DNA of 13,679 bases from GCA-2720975 sp964467985 (GCA_964467985.1 CAYXTP010000025.1:1-13679), one strand, 5' to 3'; counted from the stretch's first letter, positions 6,555 to 13,679 are shown. Notes: generated by a model not told the origin, from the sequence alone. Translations and numbers: made by a program.

Positions 6555-7970
6555 TTGTCTAGAATTCCCTCACAGCTCAAGAAAGTTCGTTCGTTTGCCC
6601 GCCTGTCGCTCGTTGCCAGTGTTCTGGTACTTGGTGTGACACAGGGGGGGGCCGCTGCTCAGTCCCCCTACAGGGTGAACGATACGGCGCCCGGGGTCAT
6701 CCAGGACGGACAATCCTGGTCGACAGCCTTTCTCACTCTGCAGCAGGCCATTACCGCTGCCAACCAAAACTACGACCAGATCTGGGTTGCAGAGGGGACC
6801 TACAAGGCTGGTGTATCTCCTGCTGATACTCATCTGATCCCCGATACCGTTGACGTCTACGGTGGCTTCGACGCGACCGAGAACTTCTTCTCCCAGCGGG
6901 CAGGTCTCTTTGAACAGACAATCCTCACCGGTGATCTTGATGGGAGCGCAAGCAAGAGTATTGCAGATAGTTTTCACATCATAACGCTTCAGAACAATGG
7001 AACCAATATCATCGACGGCTTCAGGATCGAGTACGGAAACGCTTTTGCTTCAGCGAGCGTCCAATCAGGAGGTGGAATCCTAATTCCGGACGAAAATGAG
7101 CTGACACTTCGGAATTGCATTATCCGAAAATGCTATGCCGAATCCGAGGGAGCTGGAGTGTATGGCTGCAGGGCGGCAATCAGCATGTCCTACTGCACTA
7201 TCCGGGACAACAGGAGCAAAGGGCACGGCGGAGGAGTGAGGCTGGCGGATTCTTATGGCGATATCTTCAATGTTCTCTTTGCGGGTAACCGTTCGGATGC
7301 AGGCGGAGGCGGGCTCAATGCTGACATCCTAAGTTTGACCTCTCCAGGCCTGACGATCTGCAACTCCCTCTTTCGCGGCAACTCTTCCAACCTCGGGGGT
7401 GGGTTGTACGTGGGACTGATCGGGGATCGGTTCGCAATAGTCGTCAATTGCACATTCGCCGGGAACGAGACCTTTGAAGATGCCACGGGCTCCGGAAGTG
7501 AGGGCGCAGCCATATACCTACAGGATGCCAATACAGACTATGCGCAGGTCTACAATTCGATTCTCTGGGATAACATTTCAATGCAAGGAGGGCGGGCCGT
7601 AATCGACACGATTGGAGGCCCAGGGACATCGTTAGTAACGGTCGAGTACTCGGACACACAAACACTGACCCCGTGGTCGGGTCCTGGCAACATCAACGTG
7701 GATCCGCTTTTTGTATCCCCCAGCACCTCTGAGTATCGCTTGCAAGCGGGCTCGCCCTGTATCGACGTCGGGGACAATGGAAGGCTCCCCTTGGACCCTC
7801 TCGATCTAGACGACGACACCGACCTTGGGGAGGAGGTGCCGTACGAGCTCATTCGCGGCTTGCCTCGCCGAGTGGACGACCCGGCTGCGCTAGGCACGGG
7901 TGCTCCGGTAAACGATGATCCTTATACCGACATGGGTTGCTATGAGAAACAAGTGGGGACGCCCGGTTGA
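6555..7970 (+). CDS. Secreted right-handed parallel beta-helix protein (Pmp/pectate-lyase-like repeats), TTG start
   Basis: 471 aa from the TTG start. Residues 1-35 form a signal peptide: basic QLKKVRSFARLS, hydrophobic LVASVLVLGV, cleavage AAA-Q. The mature protein opens with YRVNDTAPG, then DGQSWSTAFLTLQQAITAA, then IWVAEGTYK, the usual entry into a beta-helix in bacterial surface proteins of this kind. Rungs follow with the repeating pattern NCxI...GGGxxxxxS...xxNxxFxGNxS (SGGGILI, GAGVYG, GGGVRLAD, GGGGLNAD, LGGGLYVG, GAAIYLQD). The C-terminal cap has SPCIDVGDN, a DPLDLDDDTD segment and DMGCYE, a common ending for these proteins. No catalytic residues of a polysaccharide lyase are evident, so binding or adhesion is as likely as enzyme activity. 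It lacks the C-terminal module of its two neighbours. A G8 run sits in the signal-peptide codons. Its stop overlaps the next gene's start (TTGA). Confidence 0.85.
   Translation: MSRIPSQLKKVRSFARLSLVASVLVLGVTQGGAAAQSPYRVNDTAPGVIQDGQSWSTAFLTLQQAITAANQNYDQIWVAEGTYKAGVSPADTHLIPDTVDVYGGFDATENFFSQRAGLFEQTILTGDLDGSASKSIADSFHIITLQNNGTNIIDGFRIEYGNAFASASVQSGGGILIPDENELTLRNCIIRKCYAESEGAGVYGCRAAISMSYCTIRDNRSKGHGGGVRLADSYGDIFNVLFAGNRSDAGGGGLNADILSLTSPGLTICNSLFRGNSSNLGGGLYVGLIGDRFAIVVNCTFAGNETFEDATGSGSEGAAIYLQDANTDYAQVYNSILWDNISMQGGRAVIDTIGGPGTSLVTVEYSDTQTLTPWSGPGNINVDPLFVSPSTSEYRLQAGSPCIDVGDNGRLPLDPLDLDDDTDLGEEVPYELIRGLPRRVDDPAALGTGAPVNDDPYTDMGCYEKQVGTPG
6644..6651 (+). repeat. Homopolymer run G8 in the signal-peptide region of the beta-helix gene
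   Basis: Eight consecutive G encode the Gly-Gly just before the AAA-Q cleavage site. A one-base change would frameshift the entire mature protein. Confidence 0.8.
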
Positions 7971-9730
7971 ACGATTCCGAGACGCAAAATGATCGTTGTC
8001 AGGGGGGCGCCAAGCAGTGGCGTCCCCGGTCTGGCAAAACGGACGCGCGCGGAGTGCGTTGGCTTCATTGGCCCTTTCTTCCTTTCGCCGGGACTTTGGT
8101 TCTTACAGCCACTCCCGCTTGGTCGAGTCCATGTCAGACTGTTGAGGACAGTGTCCTCTTCCCAAGGGACCCAACGTTGGGGGATTTCTTTGGTCAAGGG
8201 GTGGCCGTTACGGAGGATCTAGCCTTCGTCGCAGAGCCGAACGACAATGGTGGGCAAGGAAACAGCATCATCAACGCCGGGGCGGTTCATCTCTTTGAGA
8301 GAACGCCGGCGGGGTGGAAGTGGCGGCAGGAACTTCTACGCCAGGACATCGTGACGTCGATGGTATTCGGCAACAGTCTCGCCGCGCGAGATGGGTATGT
8401 CGTGGTTGGGGCGTTCCCCTACGGGGAGAAGGGAGCCGCTGCAGGCGTCGCGTACATCTTTGAGTCCGTGGGAGGTATGTGGGTCGAGGTTGCCAAGCTC
8501 CTTCCCTCGCAACTGGAAGCGTTTGATGCGTTTGGGATTTCGGTTGCGGTTTCGGGGGAGACAATTCTAGTGGGAGCATCGGGTGACGATGACTTGGCTC
8601 AGGATCGGGGCGCTGCCTACGTCTACGACAGAGGCCCTAGTGGGTGGGGGATAGTCCAAAAGGTCATTCCAACCGACCCCAGTGGTGCGGTACTGCTCGG
8701 AGCTGGGATGACATGCGCTATTGACGGCAATGTGCTAGCCATCAGCGCGACCGGGCAGATCCCCTTCTTCACCTACCGGGAGGTCTTTGTTTTCGAGCGT
8801 ATTAATGGAACCTGGATCCAGACGGCGCTCCTGGTGGACCCGACCCCGCTGAGCGGTGACCAATTCGCTTATGGCCTCGCTGTCGATGGCGACACGATTG
8901 CAGTCGGTGAACCTGCGTACTTCGCTAGCTCAGGCTCCCGTCCAGGTTCGGTTTTCATTTTTGAACGATCTGGTCCTGCGCCTGGGGGCTGGTCCCTCAA
9001 GCAAGAGATCATGGGCGGCGCAGCAACAACCAACGACAATTTTGGCGGTTCTGTGGACTTGGAGGGAGATACCCTGGTCGTTGGAGCGAGTAGTGGCAAG
9101 CAAGGAGCCAACTACACGGGACGCGCCTACGTTTTTGAACGCAAGAATGGCGTCTGGGTGGAGAAAGACCGGCTCGTTCCCTCGAAGATGGCGGACTTTC
9201 TGGGGTTCGGCGATTCGGTAGCTGTCTGCAAGAGCCAAATCCTCGTCGGCGCGTTCGCGGACGATCCGTACGACACGGGCATCGCCACGGGATCGGCATA
9301 CGTCTTTGATCGACCGCTGGGGAGTAGCTTCTGCGTTGGCGATGTGAACTCGACAGGGATCCCCGCCACGATCACGGCCACCGGCAGCCTCGCGGCCCGA
9401 GCCGGTGACCTGGAACTGTTCGCTCAGGATCTCCCCTCGGGTGAATTCGGTCTCTTCATGGTGGCACGGGATGCAGCCGCCATCCCCATGGCCGCAGGTA
9501 GTCAGAACAACCTGTGCCTGGGTGGCCAGGTCGGGTACTTCCGTGACAGCCTCGGCTCGACCAAGAAGAAGGGCCGGCTCAGGTACCGGGTGGACACCGG
9601 ATCCCTGCCCCTGGCCACGCGCCCCAGCATTCTCGCCGGCTCCACCTGGTATTTCCAAGGCTGGTATCGGGACCATCTCTCCGTGGACCGTTCCAAGTTC
9701 ACGCCAGCATTGCGGATTACCTTCGAGTGA
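7967..9730 (+). CDS. Secreted FG-GAP-type beta-propeller protein with C-terminal Cys module
   Basis: 587 aa if started at TTG 7967, which overlaps the preceding stop (TTGA) and suggests translational coupling. GTG 8054 is an alternative start that would give a cleaner signal peptide (VRWLHWPFLPFAGTLVLTATPAWSS). Residues about 58-450 are tandem propeller blades with the recurring pattern FGxSVAVxGDTxxVGAxxDD...GxAYVFER..G.W....xLxPS; clear units include DAFGISVAVSGETILVGASG, NFGGSVDLEGDTLVVGASSG and LGFGDSVAVCKSQILVGAFA. Residues about 453-587 form the C-terminal module also ending the protease at 3608-6196: FC456, NLCLGG with C517, STWYFQGWYRD. The two Cys are 61 residues apart, as in the protease, so a disulfide is plausible. 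FG-GAP-like propellers usually mediate binding at the cell surface. No catalytic motif is seen. The N-terminal start is the main uncertainty. Confidence 0.88.
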   Translation: MNDSETQNDRCQGGAKQWRPRSGKTDARGVRWLHWPFLPFAGTLVLTATPAWSSPCQTVEDSVLFPRDPTLGDFFGQGVAVTEDLAFVAEPNDNGGQGNSIINAGAVHLFERTPAGWKWRQELLRQDIVTSMVFGNSLAARDGYVVVGAFPYGEKGAAAGVAYIFESVGGMWVEVAKLLPSQLEAFDAFGISVAVSGETILVGASGDDDLAQDRGAAYVYDRGPSGWGIVQKVIPTDPSGAVLLGAGMTCAIDGNVLAISATGQIPFFTYREVFVFERINGTWIQTALLVDPTPLSGDQFAYGLAVDGDTIAVGEPAYFASSGSRPGSVFIFERSGPAPGGWSLKQEIMGGAATTNDNFGGSVDLEGDTLVVGASSGKQGANYTGRAYVFERKNGVWVEKDRLVPSKMADFLGFGDSVAVCKSQILVGAFADDPYDTGIATGSAYVFDRPLGSSFCVGDVNSTGIPATITATGSLAARAGDLELFAQDLPSGEFGLFMVARDAAAIPMAAGSQNNLCLGGQVGYFRDSLGSTKKKGRLRYRVDTGSLPLATRPSILAGSTWYFQGWYRDHLSVDRSKFTPALRITFE

Positions 9731-9790
9731 ATACCCCGAGATCGAAACCGTCGCTCTGGGGTACAAGCCGCCTGCACCGGAGGCGAAGCT

Positions 9791-9808
9791 CGTGTGGCCC
9801 GAATACTC
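9791..9808 (+). repeat. Left terminal inverted repeat of the IS remnant
   Basis: CGTGTGGCCCGAATACTC, an exact 18-bp inverted match to 10730-10747. It lies 57 bp upstream of the transposase ATG. Confidence 0.8.
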
Positions 9809-9865
9809 AAACGGCGCCAAATCCGGGACGAAGATCACCCTGAGGGCAGCTAGAATGCGGGTGCG

Positions 9866-10375
9866 ATGATCGACTTCCAAGCGATTCGCGGCCTGTTCCT
9901 GCTAGCGTCAAACCTGATTCGGCAGCACCAGCAGGACGTGATCGACTACCTGATCGAGGAGAATCGAGTCCTGCTGGAGCAGAACACGGGAAAGCGCCTG
10001 GTGTTGACGGATGATCAGCGTCGTCGGCTGGCTGCAAAGGGCAAAGTGATCGGGCGGCGTGATCTCCAGCAGGTGGCCACGATTGTCAAGGCGGATACGA
10101 TCCTCGCGTGGTATCGGAAGCTCATTGAGCGGAGTGGCTCTGTGCCCGAGAAGCGCCCAGGCCGACCCCGTGTACGGGTAGAGATCCGGGAACTGGTCGT
10201 CAGGATGGCGCTAGAGAACTCTCGTTGGGGCTACCGAAGAATCTAGGGAGAGCTCAAGGCGGTCGGCCATCGGATCGCTCGAAGCACAATCGCGGACATC
10301 TTGAGGGAGAACGGAATCGAGCCTGCCCCTGATCGCCCCACTTCGTGGATGACCTTCATCAAGGCTCATTGGGGC
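9866..10375 (+). pseudogene. Integrase-core transposase, interrupted by a TAG stop and lacking its catalytic domain
   Basis: Starting at ATG 9866 the frame encodes the N-terminal part of an rve-type (IS3/IS481-like) integrase transposase: a leader helix (DVIDYLIEENRVLLEQ), a helix-turn-helix region (RRLAAKGKVIGRRDLQQV, ADTILAWYRKLI), a basic KRPGRPRV hinge, then ELVVRMALENSRWGYRRI. A TAG at 10244-10246 follows, where CAG (Gln) would fit. The same frame then continues with family-like sequence (GELKAVGHRIARSTIADILR, ENGIEPAP, SWMTFIKAHWG) to about 10375. The D-D-E catalytic core that should follow is absent. A single point mutation plus a deletion or replacement explains this; the protein cannot be an active transposase. 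Confidence 0.82.
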
Positions 10376-10690
10376 TGTTCAGCAGGATCGCCGGCGGAGA
10401 CGACCGTGATCAGCAAGCGTCAAGGTGATGGGAGAGATATCCATGGGAAGCACGGTCTTGGCGACGTGGGGGATGATGCGCGGAGGGTTGCGGAAAGCAG
10501 GGAGCTGCGCATCCGGCCCCTGGTTGAGAGGGGAAACCTGTCCGCCGACGTCCGCCTGGACTTAGCCGTGGGTTACGCGGCGAACTTTCCTGACCGGGTG
10601 CAGCAAGTCGGCTCTGTGTACAGGCTCAAGGAGAGGAGAACGCTGGTGCGCGAAGTGATGCTGTTCGACTGCGAACCAAGGGCTGCCTGA
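10376..10690 (+). other. Unrecognised filler inside the IS remnant
   Basis: 315 bp stay open in the same frame after KAHWG up to TGA 10690 (CSAGSPAETTVISK ... REVMLFDCEPRAA). The residues do not resemble an integrase core or any family I know, and neither strand offers a better reading. It may be a segment captured by the element when its core was lost, or sequence too decayed to read. Confidence 0.4.
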
Positions 10691-10729
10691 TGCGAACTTG
10701 GCCAACAGTGCCCTCCTCGAGCATCGGTC

Positions 10730-10747
10730 GAGTATTCGGGCCACACG
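10730..10747 (-). repeat. Right terminal inverted repeat of the IS remnant
   Basis: GAGTATTCGGGCCACACG on the plus strand, the exact reverse complement of 9791-9808. It marks the right end of the element. Confidence 0.8.
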
Positions 10748-10960
10748 GGTTGAATAGAGCTCCGGCTCACCCCGGCATATGAGGGCTCCTTTTGCGGCCG
10801 TCACTTCCGTCAAGGCCCCCAGTGCGGCTCCGGTGGACCTAGGCTTGACGACTGAAGCCCAGCGTGACGACGCGACGACTGCGGTTTCGCGTTTGTTGAG
10901 CTTGGGCATGTCAGAGGTAAGTGCGGGCGCGCTTCAGATGGTGCGATGGGAGTGAGTCCC

Positions 10961-12220
10961 TCATCCGCGCATCGCGCGTAGGACTCTCTTTGTCTCAACG
11001 AGGAGAAGCAACTCGTCGTCGAGGGTGACGATCCTCGCGTGCATCGTTGCGATACGGACGGGATATAGACGCTGCAACGACTCTCGGACGTCGTCGGACC
11101 GGCCGAAGATAGGTTTGAACACCGTGGTCCAGTTATCGCGACGCTCGATGATCTTGCGGTAGTCGGTGAAGTCGGCATAGTTGATAAGAGGACGGTTCTC
11201 TTCACCAACCGTCTGTGCCGCATCCCGCTTGGTCTGCCATTCGTCGAGCATTCCACTCGGCAGCTGGTGCTTCGTCCAGTCCTCATTGAAGGCGCCTTTC
11301 ATTGCCTTCTCGATGAATGCTCGAATGGCAATCTCGAATTGCTGGAGTCGGTCAAAAGCTACCCGTGCGCGGGCAAACCCACCACCATCGTCCTCATCCT
11401 CCTCGGCCTCATCCGTGCCCGGTGTTTCCGCAGGACGCTCCTGCAGGCCGGCGGCGTTGATGCACTCCTCGAACGCTGGAACAGGAAAGTCCGTGAGAGC
11501 CGTATCAAGGCCGCGCTCGGCATAGAAGCCGGAGCGAAGGACCGCGGATGACAGAGTGTCGAGCGACGGGGTTATCAAATCGCGCCAGTCGCCGAGGCTC
11601 GGCCGCAATGCGGCGGAGAGCTCGGATTCAAAAGGAGGGCGCTCGTTGAGAGTGCGGCCTATCGCTTGAATCTCTGCGAACGCCCAGGCCGAGCGGTTCA
11701 CGTCCTCGACGTTCAACCACGGGTTGCGCATCTGGGCCATCGCTGATTCCAGCAGTGTGGGATCACTGAAGGCCGACTCGACAAGCGTACTGGAGCTCAT
11801 TGCTTCCCGCGCGAGCCGCGCAACCCCGTCAAGCTCCGGGCGGCCGAACATCTGTTCGTAGGACTGCCGGGCTTCGATTGCGGCAGCGATGGAGCGCCGT
11901 AGGTCGGACTGGGGATCTAGCAACCCGGACCGGCGCGTTTCATCAGCCAGACTCTCGAGGAGTCGGCGGTGGCCTTCCACGTCCTCCACCATTCGCGCGA
12001 TCGCGTCACCGTCGCCAAGGGCGCCAGCAAACCCCGACAGGAGTCTTCTGCGGAGCTGTTCCTGCTGGAGTAGCCCTACTGCGCCAGAGCTGGCATCTAG
12101 GTGGTCGGAGGCATCGATCAGCGGTTCGATCAGGCGCCTGAAGTCACCAAGCGGATCGAAGATGCGACGCAAGGCTTCCTCCCGCTGCAGAATTTGGCGA
12201 AGGCTATCGTGCGTCATCAT
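10961..12220 (-). CDS. Swt1-type HEPN domain protein (419 aa)
   Basis: A soluble, acidic, mostly helical protein with no signal peptide or membrane segment. The N-terminal two thirds (about 1-265) carry repeated amphipathic helices and stretches such as MRNPWLNVEDVNRSAWAF, FAEIQAIGRTL and LGDWRDLI that I associate with this HEPN family. An acidic linker (about 270-281, EAEEDEDDGGG) follows. The C-terminal part, from about 346, reads YADFTDYRKIIERRDNW, TVFKPIFGR and VRESLQRLYPVRIATMHARI, matching a Swt1-like HEPN domain. Its RNase-type R-x4-H motif is R389 IATM H394; the usual polar residue after Arg is Ile, so activity is uncertain. HEPN proteins often act as RNases in toxin or antiviral systems, but no antitoxin or partner gene is adjacent. 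The start may be ATG 12220 or the next codon; GAGG directly upstream is too close to be a clear SD. Confidence 0.85.
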   Translation of the reverse strand: MMTHDSLRQILQREEALRRIFDPLGDFRRLIEPLIDASDHLDASSGAVGLLQQEQLRRRLLSGFAGALGDGDAIARMVEDVEGHRRLLESLADETRRSGLLDPQSDLRRSIAAAIEARQSYEQMFGRPELDGVARLAREAMSSSTLVESAFSDPTLLESAMAQMRNPWLNVEDVNRSAWAFAEIQAIGRTLNERPPFESELSAALRPSLGDWRDLITPSLDTLSSAVLRSGFYAERGLDTALTDFPVPAFEECINAAGLQERPAETPGTDEAEEDEDDGGGFARARVAFDRLQQFEIAIRAFIEKAMKGAFNEDWTKHQLPSGMLDEWQTKRDAAQTVGEENRPLINYADFTDYRKIIERRDNWTTVFKPIFGRSDDVRESLQRLYPVRIATMHARIVTLDDELLLLVETKRVLRAMRG

Positions 12221-12773
12221 CCTCGTTTGCTCGGCAGGTAGGCTAATAGGTGAGGTGGCGATGAACTACGCCCAGTCCGACAGTTTCCGTCTGCCCCTAC
12301 TCCCTCTGCCTCTGCTAGGCAGTCCAGCACCGGCTCCCGTGCATCGCTCAGCCGGATGGCTTACGAGCCCACGGGCCGGGCGATCGGCGGCAACCGATCG
12401 ACCTCAGGGGCGTGCTCGACCCAAAGTCGGGCGAGTTCCGCATCGAGGCCATGCCCTTCGGGCGGTTGGGGATGACGGCCCGGCACTGCGGGCTTGGCAT
12501 CAGCGGCGAGAGCCGCACTGGCCGCTGGACTTATTGATCCTCCTCCCCGTCTCCCAAGTCCACTGCCCTCGTTGCGCTGAATTCCCAGCGCGCCCCCCCG
12601 CGGCGCTGCAGCAGAGATGAGATGTATGGCTGGCAGCACGCGCGGCGGGCTCCGGGGCGGGGGAGAGAGGGGGGGGCAAACCGGAGAGCTTGCTCTGGAA
12701 ACTGGAATCTGGTTAGGGAGTGTCCGCGAGCGCCCGTTACGGTGTCTCTGGTCAGCAGGCGCCGGAGCCAGGC
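12221..12773. other. Gene-poor spacer upstream of the HEPN gene
   Basis: About 550 bp. Open frames on both strands exist (for example minus 12849-12361), but they are Pro/Arg/Ser-rich, overlap each other and show no family. The region should hold the HEPN gene promoter, which I cannot place. A G8 run lies at 12669-12676 within a purine-rich tract. Confidence 0.45.
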
Positions 12774-13069
12774 TGTTAACCACATTCGGCCTCTCTCCGA
12801 AACGCCAGAGAGTTAGAGACCGCGTCAGCCTTGGGGTCGAGCCGAACACCCCAGATTCGCTTTGGGGAACCCATTCCTACCGCTGCGAACAGAGAGCAAG
12901 GGGTCGAGCAAGACGATGGTCATAGCTCGTGCCTGGTGGGGGACTTGTGGCGGTCGCCTCGACCGCGACCCTCAGGAGCGGGTGTCAACCACAGCGCACT
13001 CCCAGTTGCCTACTACCAGAAGCAGTGGCTCCCCAAGCAAGACGCAAACTAGCAACAAGCCGGTTAACA
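12774..13069. repeat. Interspersed repeat, copy B (about 296 bp, bounded by TGTTAACC ... GGTTAACA)
   Basis: Homologous to 2951-3209 with the same order of conserved words (GTTAACCAC, AGAGAGTT-x-GAGAC, GTGGGGGACTTG at 12936-12947, GTCAACCAC, CCCAGTTGCCT, CAGTGGCTCCCC). This copy has both ends: CTGTTAACC at 12773-12781 and its exact reverse complement GGTTAACAG at 13062-13070. The copy is non-coding as far as I can see. It lies about 10 kb from copy A, in the same orientation, again in a gene-poor spacer. No known repeat class comes to mind. Confidence 0.7.
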
Positions 13070-13121
13070 GGCGGGAGGATGTCTGACTCGGCTTGGTTGG
13101 TCCAATAGCTCGTGTCCCAGG

Positions 13122-13141
13122 CCGATAGACGGCTATCGGCT
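13122..13141. repeat. Perfect 8-bp hairpin GCCGATAG-ACGG-CTATCGGC
   Basis: An exact inverted repeat with a 4-nt loop, extendable by one G-T pair. No T-run follows on either side, so an intrinsic terminator is unlikely. It could be a protein-binding site or an RNA hairpin; nothing adjacent decides this. Confidence 0.55.
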
Positions 13142-13307
13142 AATCGAACCTGTGGAACCTCCACCTTCTTCGTGCGACACGTGGCTTCTCGGTGCCATCA
13201 GGCGCGATCGCATAGGACTGCTTGAGACTGTCCTCCAGATGGTGTAGGCTCCCCTAAGTTCGCTGGCACCCGAGAGTTAGCTCCGTCAACAGGAGTGGTT
13301 GGGTAGG

Positions 13308-13355
<48 letters not shown>

Positions 13356-13430
13356 TCACTAAATCTTGCCGATCGCGCACTTAGCGCGAACCCGCCCCGG
13401 ACGGTGCGGCGCGGCTCCTGGATGAAACAG

Positions 13431-13449
13431 GGTGTTAGCACACCTTTTT
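13431..13449 (+). terminator. Intrinsic-terminator-like hairpin in the leader of the integrase-like ORF
   Basis: GGTGT-TAGC-ACACC (13431-13444) is followed directly by TTTTT. The stem is short (5 bp, up to 7 with a G-T and an A-T pair). It lies 4 nt before the SD of the next ORF, so it might block read-through from upstream or act as an attenuator. Confidence 0.42.
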
Positions 13450-13453
13450 GACC

Positions 13454-13459
13454 AAGGAG
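13454..13459 (+). promoter_or_regulatory. Ribosome binding site AAGGAG of the integrase-like ORF
   Basis: AAGGAG lies 6 nt before ATG 13466, the strongest SD in the window. It shows that this ORF start is real. Confidence 0.75.
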
Positions 13460-13465
13460 ACCGCG

Positions 13466-13679
13466 ATGAACAAGGGATCCAGACGGGGTCCGACGCTCCG
13501 GCGTCGCAAGGACACAGGACTCAGTTACGCCAAGTTTGACGGACGTCAGCATGCCTTCGGGCCGGTGCGTGACTGGCTGGCGAAGGTGGGCGTGAAGACG
13601 CTCTTCATCACGCCGGGATCGCCGTGGGAGAACGGCTACAAGGAGTCCTTCAACGGGACGCTGCGCGATCAGTTTCTGA
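13466..13679 (+). CDS. Chimeric ORF: tyrosine-integrase N-terminus fused to IS3-family transposase (OrfB) tail; runs off right edge
   Basis: 71 codons are visible and remain open at the window end. Residues 1-32 (MNKGSRRGPTLRRRKDTGLS, then YAKFDGRQHAFG) have the basic start and short beta-hairpin opening I associate with planctomycete site-specific tyrosine recombinases. From about residue 33 (near 13562) the sequence becomes VRDWLAKVGVKTLFITPGSP, WENGYKESFNGTLRDQFL, which is the end of the integrase core of IS3-family OrfB; E60 is the third catalytic acid of the DDE triad. The first two acids and the DNG motif are missing. The join keeps the frame, so the start signals of one gene now drive the tail of another. 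Neither activity is expected. The position beside a tRNA fragment fits a former integrative element. The IS part is firm; the integrase part is moderately sure. Confidence 0.75.
   Translation, partial: MNKGSRRGPTLRRRKDTGLSYAKFDGRQHAFGPVRDWLAKVGVKTLFITPGSPWENGYKESFNGTLRDQFL

Larger units (their letters stand above)
9791..10747 (+). mobile_element. Degenerate insertion sequence, 957 bp, with perfect 18-bp terminal inverted repeats
   Basis: The element is bounded by CGTGTGGCCCGAATACTC at 9791-9808 and its exact reverse complement at 10730-10747, with the partial integrase-type transposase between them. I see no convincing target-site duplication next to the ends. It is shorter than an element carrying a full integrase-core transposase would be, which fits an internal loss. 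With perfect ends it could still be moved in trans by a relative. The upstream secreted gene stops at 9730, so the insertion did not disrupt it. Confidence 0.7.

Noticed and set aside
9731..9765. Terminator after the propeller gene (ACCCCGAGA ... TCTGGGGT)
   Set aside because: The stem needs a bulge and no T-run follows, so I do not call it.
11889..12620. Plus-strand ORF of 243 codons
   Set aside because: Lies antisense over the HEPN gene for half its length; Ser/Arg-rich composition typical of a shadow frame.
12361..12849. Minus-strand ORF of 162 codons rich in Pro/Arg
   Set aside because: It overlaps repeat copy B, has low-complexity composition and no recognisable domain or SD; likely chance openness in GC-rich DNA.

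Overview
The window reads as GC-rich chromosomal DNA from a bacterium of the phylum Planctomycetota. This is an inference. It rests mainly on the two secreted proteins ending in the same Cys-containing C-terminal module (YC/FC ... NLCL ... W-F/W-Y-R-D), on the 'DGxSWxxAFxxLQxAI' type beta-helix protein, and on the style of the integrase and transposase pieces, all of which I associate with planctomycete genomes. No rRNA or housekeeping marker is present to settle it.

Left part (1-2811): a class II Fic-domain AMPylator-type protein runs off the left edge on the minus strand. It is preceded, 252 bp upstream on the same strand, by an 87-residue helical protein of unknown function. A divergent plus-strand gene encodes a 290-residue protein with a weak PD-(D/E)XK nuclease-like core. 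All three look like accessory, defence- or toxin-type genes.

Middle part (2812-9730): a gene-poor spacer carries copy A of a diverged interspersed repeat (bounded by TGTTAACC). A same-strand set of three exported proteins follows: a subtilisin (S8) protease, a parallel beta-helix protein with a TTG start, and an FG-GAP-type beta-propeller protein. The last two overlap by 4 nt (TTGA). The protease and the propeller end in the same C-terminal module, whose two cysteines are exactly 61 residues apart in both. This set is probably a locus for cell-surface or secreted proteins.

Right part (9731-13679): a decayed 957-bp insertion element has perfect 18-bp terminal inverted repeats, but its integrase-type transposase has an in-frame TAG and lacks its catalytic core. 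Next come a minus-strand Swt1-type HEPN protein, a long gene-poor spacer with repeat copy B, a 48-nt 3' fragment of tRNA-Pro(GGG), and a chimeric ORF. That ORF begins like a planctomycete tyrosine integrase and continues as the DDE tail of an IS3-family transposase. The tRNA fragment next to an integrase start suggests the edge of an integrated element later hit by an IS.

The window therefore looks like an accessory island that has collected toxin/defence-like genes, mobile-element debris and a small exported-protein operon. The most novel-looking items are the TGTTAACC-bounded repeat family, the shared C-terminal module with fixed Cys spacing, and the integrase/transposase chimera beside the tRNA fragment.
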